From contig JALJCO010012682.1 of assembly GCA_023101725.1 (NCBI GenBank), forward strand, positions 558,001 to 622,000: DNA of 64,000 nt, written 5' to 3'. Position 1 is the first letter of the stretch, and each line of letters begins with the position of its first letter. Below, piece after piece: positions 35,115 to 63,569 of the stretch. This DNA comes from Atherinomorus stipes (taxonomy: Eukaryota; Chordata; Actinopteri; Atheriniformes; Atherinidae). The notes beneath the pieces are model-generated. The model was not told the DNA's origin, searched no databases, and saw only the letters and a list, made by a program, of their open reading frames with translations. Made by a program: the position numbers and the translations under genes.

Positions 35115-37862
35115 CTAGTTTATTTTGAACGAGTCTTTTAATTAATGCATTTCAAGTACTCCAAAAATTACATCTCTTTGCACAATACAATTTGAAATTG
35201 TTTTTTTTTTCCTTTTGTTTTTTTAGTAAAAATGTTCAAAGTGAACAAAAATTTCGGATACTGTATAAAACACAGTGAACATTAAAATCAGACAGTAGTA
35301 TTACTCTTTAATCTTGTGTTCTTTCGGCCTACATCACCTACAACATTTCAACTTAATTTGGACATTTTTCAGTGCACGTTTATCTAAAAACTTTTTTTTT
35401 TTTTACCAAGACTACGAAATTAAAAAGAAAAGTAAATTTACAGGCATTTTCTTCTTCTCTTCTACCCAAACCATGCCACAGGATAAGAAAGACAAAAATG
35501 AGAATGTAACATTAACTCCATCACACTGAATTGATTTTTTCATTGATGACGGTGGTGAAAATCATCATAAGCAAACTGCAGTTCAACTAGCACATATAAG
35601 AACAAAAAATAACTTAGAAGAGAGGAAAGTTTGTCACATTTGAACATTTTGAACAAGTTACTCTGGAATTAAAATACAAAAAAAGAAAAAGAAAAAGTAT
35701 CAAAATGTAATTTTTCATTTTTCAAATGAAATGCAAATTTTTCCAAGTACTGTACAATTTTACAAGTAAATTTAGGTCTACCAGATGTGATGCAGCCTGG
35801 GAGATGAAATTTTAAAAAGAGCTGCATTTCGTACAGACATGAGAAGTTACAGCAACTGTCAAGCCGCCCAATTTATCTGCTGCGTGAAAGAAAATGTGAG
35901 GCATGATATTTTCCATGTCCCCCTCCAGAGCACGTGTAATTATGACAACCATCAGGACAGTGTTGTGAGATATTAATTGCGATTAGTGTTGCATGCATTT
36001 AAAAAGAACAGTGCTAGGATTAAATAAAGTCAGAGCACAAAAAAAACTGTCCTTACACAGCACATAATGCAAAATCTGTTGTGCTTCACCTCTCCCCCAT
36101 GCAGAGGTATTCTGTGGGCAAACTGTCAGCATTTTGCACCATATTATCACAATTACTTCACCAGTTAGTAAGGTAGTTGTTCTCCAAAACACCCCTTTGC
36201 TGCAGCGAAGGAAGAAAGCACCTGAGGTCACACAATCCCACAAAAACAATCGCATCTCTTTCCATTCATTCCCTTTCAGATGCTTCCTGCAGTTCAGAAA
36301 ACCTGTGCACAAAGATTCACTCTATGAAGATTTATGGCACTCTGATGTAAACATCCTGCACTCATGAGCTCTTTAGGGGATTCCAGTCCTCGATGAGAAG
36401 CAACCAGGAGATGGTTACAGGGTTTTTTAAATTGGAAAACATACAGATCAGACAGCTGCTTGCTTCCTGCGGTTGAAATGAACACACTGAGGGAATGTTA
36501 GTGAAAAATGCGACAATACTGCTGCATTATACTTCTCTTTCCAGTTGCTTTGAGAAAAACATTAATAGCTGTCAAAGTAAATAGTGCTGAGTGACATACA
36601 AATATTACAGACCTTGGTCAATTAATAGTCACATTTAATAAATGTGTCCGCATGCCCACATTGAAAAGTTCTTAGATTTGCTATCTGAAGAATAATAGAA
36701 TGACTTAATCTTACATTTTTTAGTCACTTTTAAAATTTATTTCCACACTCATGTAAACTAACTGTAACATGGCACACTCTCATTTCTATACTAATCCACA
36801 GCAGCCTTCGCTTCCCCTCATCTTCATATCGGAGTATCGTTGCTTCAGTTAGTGGTTTTCATTCATTACCAAAAACAAAATGTTAAAGACAGTAAATGTT
36901 GTGCCAAACTAGGTGATCCTCCCTTTCTGTTCCCATAATGCTATACATCCTTTTGCTTGTTGCACAACATGGGTAAAATGTTATTTTAGCAAAACAATAA
37001 AAAAGGAAAAGATGAGGGAAAAAGAGACCTTAAGCAGAAAAGGTCGAATAAGTGGGATATGACAACTTTGTTGTTCAAAATTGAAACCTAGATATCTAAT
37101 AGAAGTGAAACAGATCCACCCAAATGGACTGTTAAGAGAACTCAATAGCAATGTCCAAGGTACTCATGACAACCATCACTCCTTCATTTATGTGTTAAGA
37201 ATCCTGAGAGCACTAACCAAAAAAAAAAAAAAAAGAAAAAAAAAAAGTGAAGAATTACACATTTACAGTAGAAGAAATAGTTTGTTTTCACTTATGATAC
37301 ACTAAATATTTACAGTCACATGCAGAAGACTGTCTGCACGGGAGACCGGAGCCTGTGTCTTTTGCCGTTTGACATGTGTAAATCACAAAAGTGCCGCAAA
37401 TCCCCACGAAGTGTCTCTCATTCCTGGCTAGAATGGCGAAAGAAAAGCACAGAACAATTCACCAGCAGCCACGGGCTTGTCACTCAAAAAAGACGTTGCA
37501 ATACAACGAAAAATCACATCACAGAATGTAGAAGCTACACATGATTCCTTAACTCCTTGGCACTCCTTAAAAGAAAAAGAAAGAAAGAAAGAAAAAAAAG
37601 AAAGAAAGAATGAAAACAATGCTAGATTGCACTGCATTGGAAATGGCTGATGGTCAAGTCCACTCCACAAAGAGCCAACCGAGTTGTGAAATAATGTTTT
37701 CTTGTCTTCGTGTGTGGTTTGTCTGTAGACGGAGGATATGATGAGTAGCAACCATGTCAGGCTTTTCTTTGGATGGAGTGACGCTTTTGTTTCCCTCTGT
37801 AGGCACAAGGAGGAGCCAAGGCATTGGGGGGAGGGGGAGGGGGGGACACTGGGTGCAGGGTC
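35115..37862 (-). other. adam10: adam10 3' UTR
   Basis: A 2.7-kb AT-rich stretch downstream of the adam10 stop, with no supported ORF on either strand. It ends at a minus-strand AATAAA (plus TTTATT near 35119-35124) with GT-rich sequence beyond. It includes a Pumilio-type element TGTAAATA on the mRNA strand (37307-37314) and an A-rich tract near 37221-37246. Long 3' UTRs are usual for ADAM10. The end is inferred from the poly(A) signal. Confidence 0.5.
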
Positions 37863-54460
<16,598 letters not shown>

Positions 54461-54569
54461 TGTTAGAGCATTGATGCCGTTTTCACTTTATTGTCCTATT
54501 TAGATAGGCGCAGACGCCCTGTGTGTTTATTGCAGCTTCCTCTCATCGCCTCCTCTATCTCCAACGTCG

Positions 54570-54577
54570 TGACGTCA
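54570..54577. promoter_or_regulatory. adam10: Palindromic CRE in the adam10 promoter
   Basis: TGACGTCA, the full CREB/ATF consensus, 110 bp upstream of the adam10 ATG in a CpG-containing, TATA-less region. About 600 bp separate it from the fan1 stop codon, so it most likely serves adam10. Confidence 0.5.
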
Positions 54578-55191
54578 GACGCAGGGCAGCTGGAATCCCT
54601 TCCCCCAAAAGCATTCATGATCCAGGCCTGCATACATTACTGCACGCCCAAGCACAGCACTCTCAGTCACAAAACATACAGAATACATCGTAGATCCATC
54701 ACTTATAATGAAAATTATCTTTAATAGCAGCACTATGCTATATTTCTTTGTACCAACTTTTTTTAGTACATTAATGGGCAGTTACAAAACTGCATATTCA
54801 TAAGCCCAATAACACATTAATTGCATAACAAGGAAAAAGAAATACCATTTAGTTTGTTTGGTGGTTGGACTCATTATCTTTAATGCATTAACTCCTGTCT
54901 GTAAGCAAGCTCTTATATTTATCTCATATTGTACTTCTTTCTGCGTCCAAAGGCACCAGCCATTCCCCATACTCAAATATGTCAAAATCTTAGATAAATG
55001 GAAGATTACGTTTTTGAGATCAAGATTTTTTTTTAAACCGTTTTTTAAAATAAAGCATAAACAATCCTCATCAGGTGTGGTCAGTACCAGACTAGTCTGG
55101 ATTTACATCCTTTTTCTCCAGAGGGCTCTTTCATCATGTTTAGGGTGTTACAATTCAGTCTTTGTTGATCATTAGACTTTTCTTTGTCTTC

Positions 55192-58100
55192 TTACTCCAG
55201 ACGAGCTCCTCTGGCTCCAACAGCTGTCACATGACACACCTCCACATCAGCCCCCAGTTTCTGCAGCTCATCCAGCCAGATCTGCTGTTTTTGGGACAGT
55301 CGGTCATTGGGCCCCTTCACCTCCACCAGCTACAATGACAGGACATTTTCATTCAGCATTATAATTTAAATGATGAGGATGATCAGGAACAAAAGTAAAT
55401 TTAAGCCACAGAAAAATAAAAATCTCTACTTCAGGAAAGCCTGGATGGTCTGTGTTCAGATGATCTCACCTTGTAGGTGTTGTTTGAGGTGTTCCACACC
55501 ACAAGATCAGGCAAGCCTCCACGACAGTGTCTGTAGTCTTTTGCCATTCGGTCTATTATTCCAGCTAAGAAAGTTCCACCCAGGCATCCAACTAGAGACT
55601 GAAAATATCAAAATATAATCATGCTTGTTAGCCGGACATGCTATTGCCTCCAGTAAAAAAACAAAACAAACCAAAAGTATAATAAAGTAATTTATTGCAA
55701 CATAATATCTTGTCACATCTATATAATATACAATATTTGGAAAACATCGCATCTGTTAAAACTACTGGTAAATATCCATGTTTAGAAATGACAGTAAATA
55801 CCTGCGCCTGTTGAAGGGATGAGAAACGTTCCCAGCTAACCAGTGAGCTGACTTTACTCTCCTGGGAGTTCCAGACATCTTCCAACATGTCACACAGAGT
55901 TTGTGTAGATGCTTCTCCAAGCAACTGAAGGCGAGATGCAATTGCTTCCTTTCTGTTCTCATAGAAGCAGTCTGTGTAGAGATCCAGCGGGCACGTCTGT
56001 AGGGGGAAACAAACGGGAGTTGCATTTTTATGCGTCTAAATAAATATGAAACCAAACAAACAGGATCCAGTTTTACCTGGTATGGATTTCGGAAGACATC
56101 TGCAATACCCTCCATGAAAATGATATCCCACATAAAAAGACCAAAAAAGGTTGAGAATGTTGAGCCTTCTCCATGGATCCCTGTTACATCCAAGACGACA
56201 TATTGATTTTGTAATTGATATAAATGCCATATTTTTCAATAATAGAAGAAAAGATGTGTACCTTGGTCAAAACCTTGTTGTCGGTAATGTGCTAAGGATA
56301 GTTCCTCCACGGAGCATATTACAGTGGCATGACCAGACTCTTCCCCATCTTCATGTTCTTGTAAAATAAACCTTGATTTCCCCATGCCCCCCTCATGAGG
56401 AAACAGCTGTCCTCGAATAGTCACCTGTAGGCAGAATTTTGAGCATAAATGAATAAATCTTTTATTCTGTCTGCACCTGAGTAATTTTTCCCACCTTGCA
56501 AAACTCACATGTTTGACATCTTGGACTTGGACAGTGGGAAGCTCTCTGAGTTGTAGCCGGTACTTCTTGCAACTGGCAGACTCTTTCATCCTAGCAGCTC
56601 TTTGATGGAGGGAGAGTTTATGTCCAGTGCGCACCTGAGGGTCTGACATCCCCTCTCTGATAGCACAAATGGCCTAAGGGTAAAGAATACAGGTTAAAAA
56701 CACAGATAATGAAAAGATGAGAAAAATGCTTCGCAAGGATGAAAGTACAGGTCAAGCACTAAAATTGGAGGGTTTGTAGCAAAGTCACATATCAGCTACA
56801 TCCCCAATGAAATGCAGCAATTGCATCAGGCTGTTACTGATCATGTGTCACCAATAAAGTAGTGTCATGGATTGAACATCCTCAAAACAACACAATGGGG
56901 GATACTTTTGGTGTATTTGTACAGCAGGAACCTTGTCATACTTCTTACAATTAGTTGACGCAGTCCCCCTATTTTTTCTCCACACTGCAGATGATCTGAG
57001 AGATCCTCACTATAACCCTCGGAGACTAATAAACAAATTCAGTTGCTTCAGAGCATACGAAGCCCATTTATCAAGAATCTCTTATAAATGCAAATATGGA
57101 TAATTGGAAAAAAAATGCAGGATTAAAGAATCTGATAATGTATCATAAACACAGATGATGGCACTCACTTGCTCGGGTTTTTTGAGGTGCTGGTGTAGGT
57201 TCAGTGCCAGTCTGTCCCACCATCGGCCACGGCTGTCAGGACAGTAAATAGACTGCTGTAGTAATGACTCAAGTTCTTCTACCGCTTCCTGTAATATAAA
57301 AGCAAACCCAGAGCATCTTTATCAATCAATCAATTAAATTTTATTTGTATAGCCCTTTACAATAACCAGAATGGTACTCAAAGTGCTTCACAATTAAGCC
57401 ATAAAAAGTACATAAATGCATAAAACAGAAAAATAATAAAACAAGACAAGAAAAAGGAATGAGAAATAACTGGGAAGTGCCACAGCGCTGCAGGGTATTA
57501 AGAGCCTGAAGGAAACGCATAAAATAAGTTAAAGGGACTTGAGGCAAGATTCGGAAACTAAACTCGCGACTGCTGCGACTGGTGCTTCATGTAACTGCAG
57601 CCACGTGCCAAACCGTCACGGGGGCGTGCACAAACTGAAGCTATAATGTTGTTTACTAACCTCTTTCTTGGTAGTTACACTTTTTAGTGTCTTTTAGTTG
57701 ATCTGGATCATTTGCTGACGGCAGAAGAATCCATAACTATCGCTTACAGTGTTTGAATTTACCGCAACCGTTTTCTTCCTGTATCAGAACTGCGGCTGTA
57801 GCGTCATTTGACGTCACGTCCGCAGGGCAGCGCAGGAAATTCAGACACCGAATTGCAGCGCATTTCGCAGCACACAGCCTGTTCAAGGCAATGGAGAGAA
57901 ACGTGGGTGGAAACGTTATTTCTGGTATTTAGCGCTTCATCACCCATTGGTATTAAAAAAAATGGACATGCATGTTTGTTTGTTTTTTTAATTCCTGCCT
58001 CTATTCCCTTTAAAAATAGACAAATAAATAAAAACCTTACCTAAAAACTACCCTAAATGGAGTTAAATGTTAATCTAAAAAAGTGGGTCTTCAGCTTTAA

Positions 58101-60977
58101 ATTAAAAAGGCAAGATCAGTGGTGATGCGAATGTTGAGTGGCAGTTTGTTCCACAACCTAAGAGCAGCAACTGCAAAAGAACGGTCACCCCACTGCTTGT
58201 ATCTCGACCTTGGGTCCTCAAGCAAAAGCTGACCTGAAGAACGCAGGGCCCTGCCGTGATCACAGATAGTTAAAATATCTGACAAGTAGGAGGGCGCCTG
58301 GCCATGAATAGTGTTAAAAACAAACAACAAAAGTTTAAAATCAACTCTGGAAGAACTGGAAGCCAGTGAAGCAACGACAGATGTGTTTAACTTTACAAAC
58401 ACATTTGTGTGGGTGAGCGAGGACAGTTCATGAAACCTCATAGCGACGCAGCCTCTGCAAAATCTCCACTCCTCTGGATAAAATTCGGGTGTAAGCCCAT
58501 CCTGTTGTGAAGCTGCGCAGAAACACAGGCAGCTCTTCCTGGTGCCTGCAAAGCAAATGACAATGTCAAAATTAAACTGCTACCATAGACTAGAGACATC
58601 TTTTACATTACTACAGAAACAAATATGATTCATGTAGTCCTGACCTCAGGTCATGTTTGTTCCTTAGCTCCTGCCAGGTGGTTTTGGCAGCACTGTAAAG
58701 GCCCAGGGCCGGTTCCCACTGACCAGCCTGCATAGCTGCGGTCACCTCAAGAAGGGTTCTCATGGAAGCTTCATATCTGGTGCGATTCAAAGTGTCATGA
58801 GTATTTAGTCTTGCCTATCCGTCCTGAATGAAATACAAAATCCATCTTAAATATGCTGGCAAAACGAAACCTGATAAGATCATCTCTGTCCTGAAACACC
58901 TTGGCCGCTCGCTGAACTGTGTAATCCGGGAAAGCAAGGCGTCCCGAGTTTACCAGTAGGATGGTAAAGAGCTGATTCTGACCCCCAGCTGCCATCTCCT
59001 CCTCATCCATGGTGTCCGTCAAAGAGAAGAGCAGAAGGATGCGGGAAAACACGGCTCGGGGGCCACGAGACAAGCGCACACAGGAACCTGCAAACTGCTT
59101 TGCTCTTTAAGGTGAGAAAAGGAATGAGCTCGTCACTGTCGTCCAAGTAATAAGCTGGAAGTCAGTGCAAATGATCGTCTCACCGTTTGAGGATAACTGT
59201 CCCAATTTTGTTCTCAGCAGAGGACTTTGAGAAGAAAGACTTTTGCTTGCTCAGGCGGAGAAGCCCGTCCACCAACTGCTGTTTCTGAGTCCCAGAACTG
59301 CCCAGATGGAAAGTCTTTGCTAGAGCTTTCAGCTCAGGAGCAGGTAGGAGATCGAGGGCCTCCCCAAGATCCTCAAGATCATTCTCTTTAAGATGCAGAA
59401 ACACCACAGGACAGAATTAAAATTTAACCAGAGAATTAATCCAAACCTTTAAAAAATAGTAATGATCATAATTGCCTTAGCTAGAATAATAAAGGGGAAT
59501 AAGCACATTGATTAAGCTTGAATGACCAAAGTAAAAAAATAACAGGATGATTATCAACTATATTAAAAGACAAACACACTCCAGAAGCTGTATTGTTATG
59601 AATCACATACCTGTCTGAAGAAATCCACTTTGAACTAGTTCTTGTGCAACAGGTCCTAGATCTTTGCATATCTCTTCATAATCCAGTTTATCTACTTGGA
59701 GCCATTTCAGTTTTCTCTGAAAAAGCCTGACATACAGCTTCTGACCCTTTGCTTTAACAGAGAAAGTAAAATATTATTGATGAGGTTCTGAATTGCTATT
59801 CATTTTTTCAACCTATTTCCATTTGGATCACTGAGCAACAGTTAAACATACCTGATAGCTTTTCAAATGCATGCACAAATGACATATCATCCTGGTTGAA
59901 CAATTCCTTGTCATCTTCATTCTCCAGCACAGCGTGCAGTACAGTTCGGAAGTTACGAAGGTAGTAGGGGGTTGATGAAGGCTGAGAGCTCTCAGCAGAA
60001 GTCTCAAGGACTGAGTCACCACTTATACCTGCAATTCTTTTTTCATACGATTCCTCTGAACTCAAAGATGGATCACAATTTGGAGAAGTTACCTCACTTT
60101 TATGCCAGTCAATTTGAGTTATCTCAGAGGACATCTCCAGTTTTCTACCACTCTCCACATACTTTGCTTTCTTGTGGGTGCTGGAGGAGCTAACACTGCA
60201 AGTAATTTCATTTTTTCTTTTGCCTAGTTTGGAGGGAGAAGACTGCAATTTTGAAGTAACCATTGTTTGGCTAGAACTTGATTTAGGTGGTTTGAGTTCA
60301 GAATCATGTCCTTTTCCAGAACTTGCGGCGTCTTCCACTGATGTTGGAGTGTCCAAACTAGCTGTAATGGCTTTAACACACTCCCCTTTGTCCTCTAATA
60401 TGAGAACATTTTCCTTCTGAGAGCTACTGATGGTCTCAGAGGGATGTATCTTCTCTGGAGCATTTCGGTCTTCTGTGTGTTTCAACTCGGGTGTCTTCTG
60501 ATATTTTCTGGACAACTTAGAGGCCAGACTTCCAAGTTCAATGGTCCTGACCACAGTCTTGCTGTTTATCTGTCGTGGTGCCTGTTGAAAGTTATTCTTC
60601 TTAAAATATGGGCTCGTTTTCGTCTCCTTCCCCACGTCTTCCACTTTTTGACCAGGCTCTGGGGACTTCGGGGGATTAGTTCTGGGTGACAAGTGGGTGT
60701 CTGGCACAACGCTGCTACTTCCTGAGGCAACAATGCCGTCTCCCCTCTCAAAGTTCTGGCATTGCAAATCGATGTGCTCATTGATCCTGAATCTTGGTAC
60801 CAACTGGCCACACAGGGGACACGCCAGCTTTGGTGGAGGCTGGCTGCTGAAGAACGACGTGATTGGAGTTTTGGTGACATCATTTGCAGAAGTCCCACCT
60901 TTGACATTGGCTTTCTTCCTATTTTTGGACAGTGACAACCTTTGCTGGAGTTTGTCTTCGTTAACTCGTTCTGTCAT
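55192..60977 (-). CDS. fan1: FAN1 structure-specific nuclease (Fanconi-associated), 985 residues
   Basis: 5' flap endonuclease/exonuclease in interstrand crosslink repair, recruited by ubiquitinated FANCD2 and bound by MLH1. Exons: 60977-59852, 59751-59611, 59385-59184, 59104-58871, 58776-58645, 58545-58437, 57288-57169, 56673-56509, 56424-56262, 56180-56077, 55996-55802, 55598-55470, 55329-55192 (TAA), all in phase (2,958 nt). UBZ4 finger C53-C56-H68-C73; PIP-like TPITSFF (38-43) before it; MLH1-binding SPYF (122-125); conserved [15 protein letters not shown] region ([15 protein letters not shown]...[11 protein letters not shown]); conserved [20 protein letters not shown]-like middle; VRR-Nuc catalytic D928 (GLPDLVVW), E943 and K945 (LVEVKG), with the same spacing as human D960/E975/K977. 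Intact. The exon-6 donor (GAG|GTTTCA) abuts a LINE fragment. Confidence 0.96.
57322..58436 (-). mobile_element. LINE fragment in a fan1 intron, interrupted by a MITE
   Basis: On the minus strand 58436-58100 codes [21 protein letters not shown]...LRSS...PRSR...[18 protein letters not shown], the C-terminal end of a common fish LINE ORF2. The 3' end near 57322 is ATACAAATAAAATTTAATTG plus a TTGA tail. It directly touches the splice donor of the fan1 exon at 58437. A TTAA-ended element occupies 57529-58013. Confidence 0.75.
57529..58013. mobile_element. TTAA-ended MITE nested in the LINE
   Basis: The left end TTAAAGGGACTTGAGGCA and the right end on the other strand TTAAAGGGAATAGAGGCA match at 16 of 18 positions. 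No ORF. The ends resemble those of the element in the tcf12 3' UTR (TTAAAGGGG), suggesting a related piggyBac-type family. Confidence 0.65.
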
Positions 60978-61330
60978 GCTACCAGCGTTAGCGCTACTCG
61001 ATAAGAGCTACGTTTAATAAAGCTTCGTCTTTGTGGCATACTTGACAGCGTGGACACGGTTGCAAATGGTGACCGTGATCAGCTAAAATGAACACTAACT
61101 TGGCGAATAATGAATTAGTTGAAAATGTCGTCCATTTAGCACTTTAAGCATTTGGGAAATAACACGCGCACAAAGAAAAATTAAGATGCAAAATGTCAAA
61201 AATGTGCCGAATTGCTTACACCGGCGGCCTTCAATGCTCCATAAAAACAATCCCGCCTCTCAGACGCAACCAACAGAGCGCAGTGTTGGTTAAGTTCCAC
61301 AATCGAGCCCAGATACATCGATCATTTCTC
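60978..61330. promoter_or_regulatory. fan1: fan1 promoter region
   Basis: CpG-containing DNA just upstream of the fan1 ATG, with a GC-box-like CCCGCCTC (61252-61259) and no clear TATA box. The next gene to the right is on the opposite strand, so the region could act bidirectionally. From 61330 to 61600 the sequence is AT-rich with nothing recognised. Confidence 0.35.
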
Positions 61331-61610
61331 AAAGGTAAACCTTTACACCTGAAATAAAACCCTTACAAATTCTGTTATAGATACTTATTTTAGAACACTT
61401 TAAAAATATTAACAATGACAAAACAATACAAAGGCGAACTGTTAAATTAGATCGTAGATTATTTTTTTTTACAATTAGTTTCAGATAAGAACAATTTACA
61501 TTCACAAAGTTTTAATTTAATAAATTAGACTGTGGTTATTGTGGCTGTTTGTTGTATATTGGAAGAGACCACATGATGAGGGGTGGAATTTTTTTTTCTC
61601 TCTTACACAG

Positions 61611-61720
61611 GTTCCTGGGCTGCTGTGCGGCTTTTATTCAAAAGACCCCTTTCCGGGGAGCAATTCCTCTCTGTTCAACACGGCATCTTACAAAGAGGGC
61701 CGCCCACCAGACTGATGTCG
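61611..61720 (+). other. Possible non-coding 5' exon (apba2 leader?)
   Basis: A compositionally distinct block bounded by TCTCTCTTACACAG (acceptor) and CGGTAAGTGG (strong donor; GT at 61721-61722). No protein similarity recognised. It precedes the apba2 coding exon on the same strand. The interval 61721-63538 otherwise shows no supported gene. Confidence 0.3.
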
Positions 61721-63569
61721 GTAAGTGGAACACAAATCCATCTATGCATAGAAAGTCAAATGTATAACGATGCATGTAGGCCCGTTCAGTTTGCGGTAAC
61801 AGGACTGAAAACAAAGCTGGCGTTCTTCTGTAGTACCACCAGCCCATTAGCTGGATGTCAGCATGGTGCAGTCTCCAAGCTTCAAATCAAGGTCGATGTG
61901 AATTGCAGCAGCAGTAGGATAATAGGATCCTTTTATCTGGTAAAACCAACTGTCAGTGTGGAGGGAGTCAGCTCCATCACTGCGAGCACTACATGCGCTG
62001 GAAAACCATATATCCGATTATCATATCGACATGTAGGCAGATAGAAATGCGGCGTCCACTTGTGGAGAACCACCACAACAACCACCCCTGCAGCTGCGGC
62101 AAACGTTCGGCGTAATGTCTTCACAAGAAACCATCCAAAACAACGGAAGGGCAGGGCAGATGTCAGAAAACTGCATTACAGAACCTCAGTTTAAGTCCAT
62201 AATGAGCCGCATTGTTTTAATTGCCAGTTCAGCACCATGGAGAGGTCATGATTACAGCTACACTCAGAGATTACAGGTTTTTACACGGATGATGCCATAA
62301 TCTCAGTTGCATTATGATCTGATTCGACACATTTAATACCGTATGGAGGATTAAAGCCTATACTCAAACCGCACAGTTTGTTTTTAGCCACAAGTTCAGA
62401 TGCTGCCTTTCAGATGAGGGTGTGACATGCTTTGCCTTGGAAACCACTCCTCACTGTATTAGCCTCAGCACACCCAGTCCTAAACTAATTATAAACCCTT
62501 TATTACTAGAGTGCCAGGGTTGGAAGTAATGACACAGATGAGAATGCATTTGGTGCAACGAGGGAATCATAAGATCATACTAAGTTCCAGCTAAAATAAT
62601 ACAAGTACATGTTATGAAATTTGAGATTTTTAATTATGTTCTTTATTGGTGTTAGCAGCTGTTTTTTTATGTTTGTGGTGTAATTCTAAGGCTCCAGATA
62701 ACTTTACATTTTATGATCAGTCAGCTGATTATTATCTTGAATAGTTGATTTGTTATTTGTGAATTAATTATAAATAACTCAACTCTTATTTCCCAACCAG
62801 AATGAAAATCTCAGACATTTAACATTGTCTGGAAAATGATAATGTTTAATAAGATTGTTGTGTTGTGCCTTAGTCCAGAGTAAATATCCTTTCAGACATT
62901 ATATTCAAATGTCAAAGGACAATGAATGATTCTGGTTTCTTGCAAGGACAGTTTTTCCTGGGTTATAAATATGACCACTCCACTAACTTTTAGGGTCAAA
63001 GAAAAGGCACCCCACTTACATGACACTGGCCTGACTCACTTAAAGTAGTTTTACTGCAGGTTTTCTGCTCTGCAGGGCATCAGCACAAAATTGGAGCAGA
63101 CACGGAAAGCAAGATGATTGATAACAAACAGCATGTTTGTTTTTGGCTGACTTGTTATGAGGAAATCTGTTACCAAGTTTTTATGAAAATGTAGATTTAG
63201 GAATTTCTGATCATGTTATTGAAATCCTGTTATGTGTTAAGTGATTGAGAAATGTTTTTGAAATGTGTGTTTAAAAATGAAGAAAGAAAGAGGTTGTTTT
63301 AAAGGTAAAATTGAATCTTAACAGTTTCTGTATTTATGGAACAGAGATCAGTATTTATGGTTATTTTCTACAGTATGTTAGGTCTTTTATTGAAATGCAA
63401 TCTGATATTAAACATGAAATATGTTACCTTAATCATAAGAAACAGACATATGAAAGATGTTATGTTGAGAATATCAAGTGAAAATTTAGTTTACAGATCT
63501 TGTCATGCAAAAGTCTAAATATCTATGAATGTTCACAGGGTTTAGGGTAGTGAACTTAAGGGGCCAGAT

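Noticed and set aside
37428..37808. 126-codon minus-strand ORF downstream of adam10
   Set aside because: Lies in the adam10 3' UTR, contains a TTTC-repeat-derived FFLSFF stretch, no homology recognised.
61549..61767. ORF resembling a mitochondrial targeting sequence (FLGCCAAFIQKTPFRG...CSTRHLTKR)
   Set aside because: No downstream exons that would continue such a protein were found before apba2, and splice signals suggest a non-coding exon instead.
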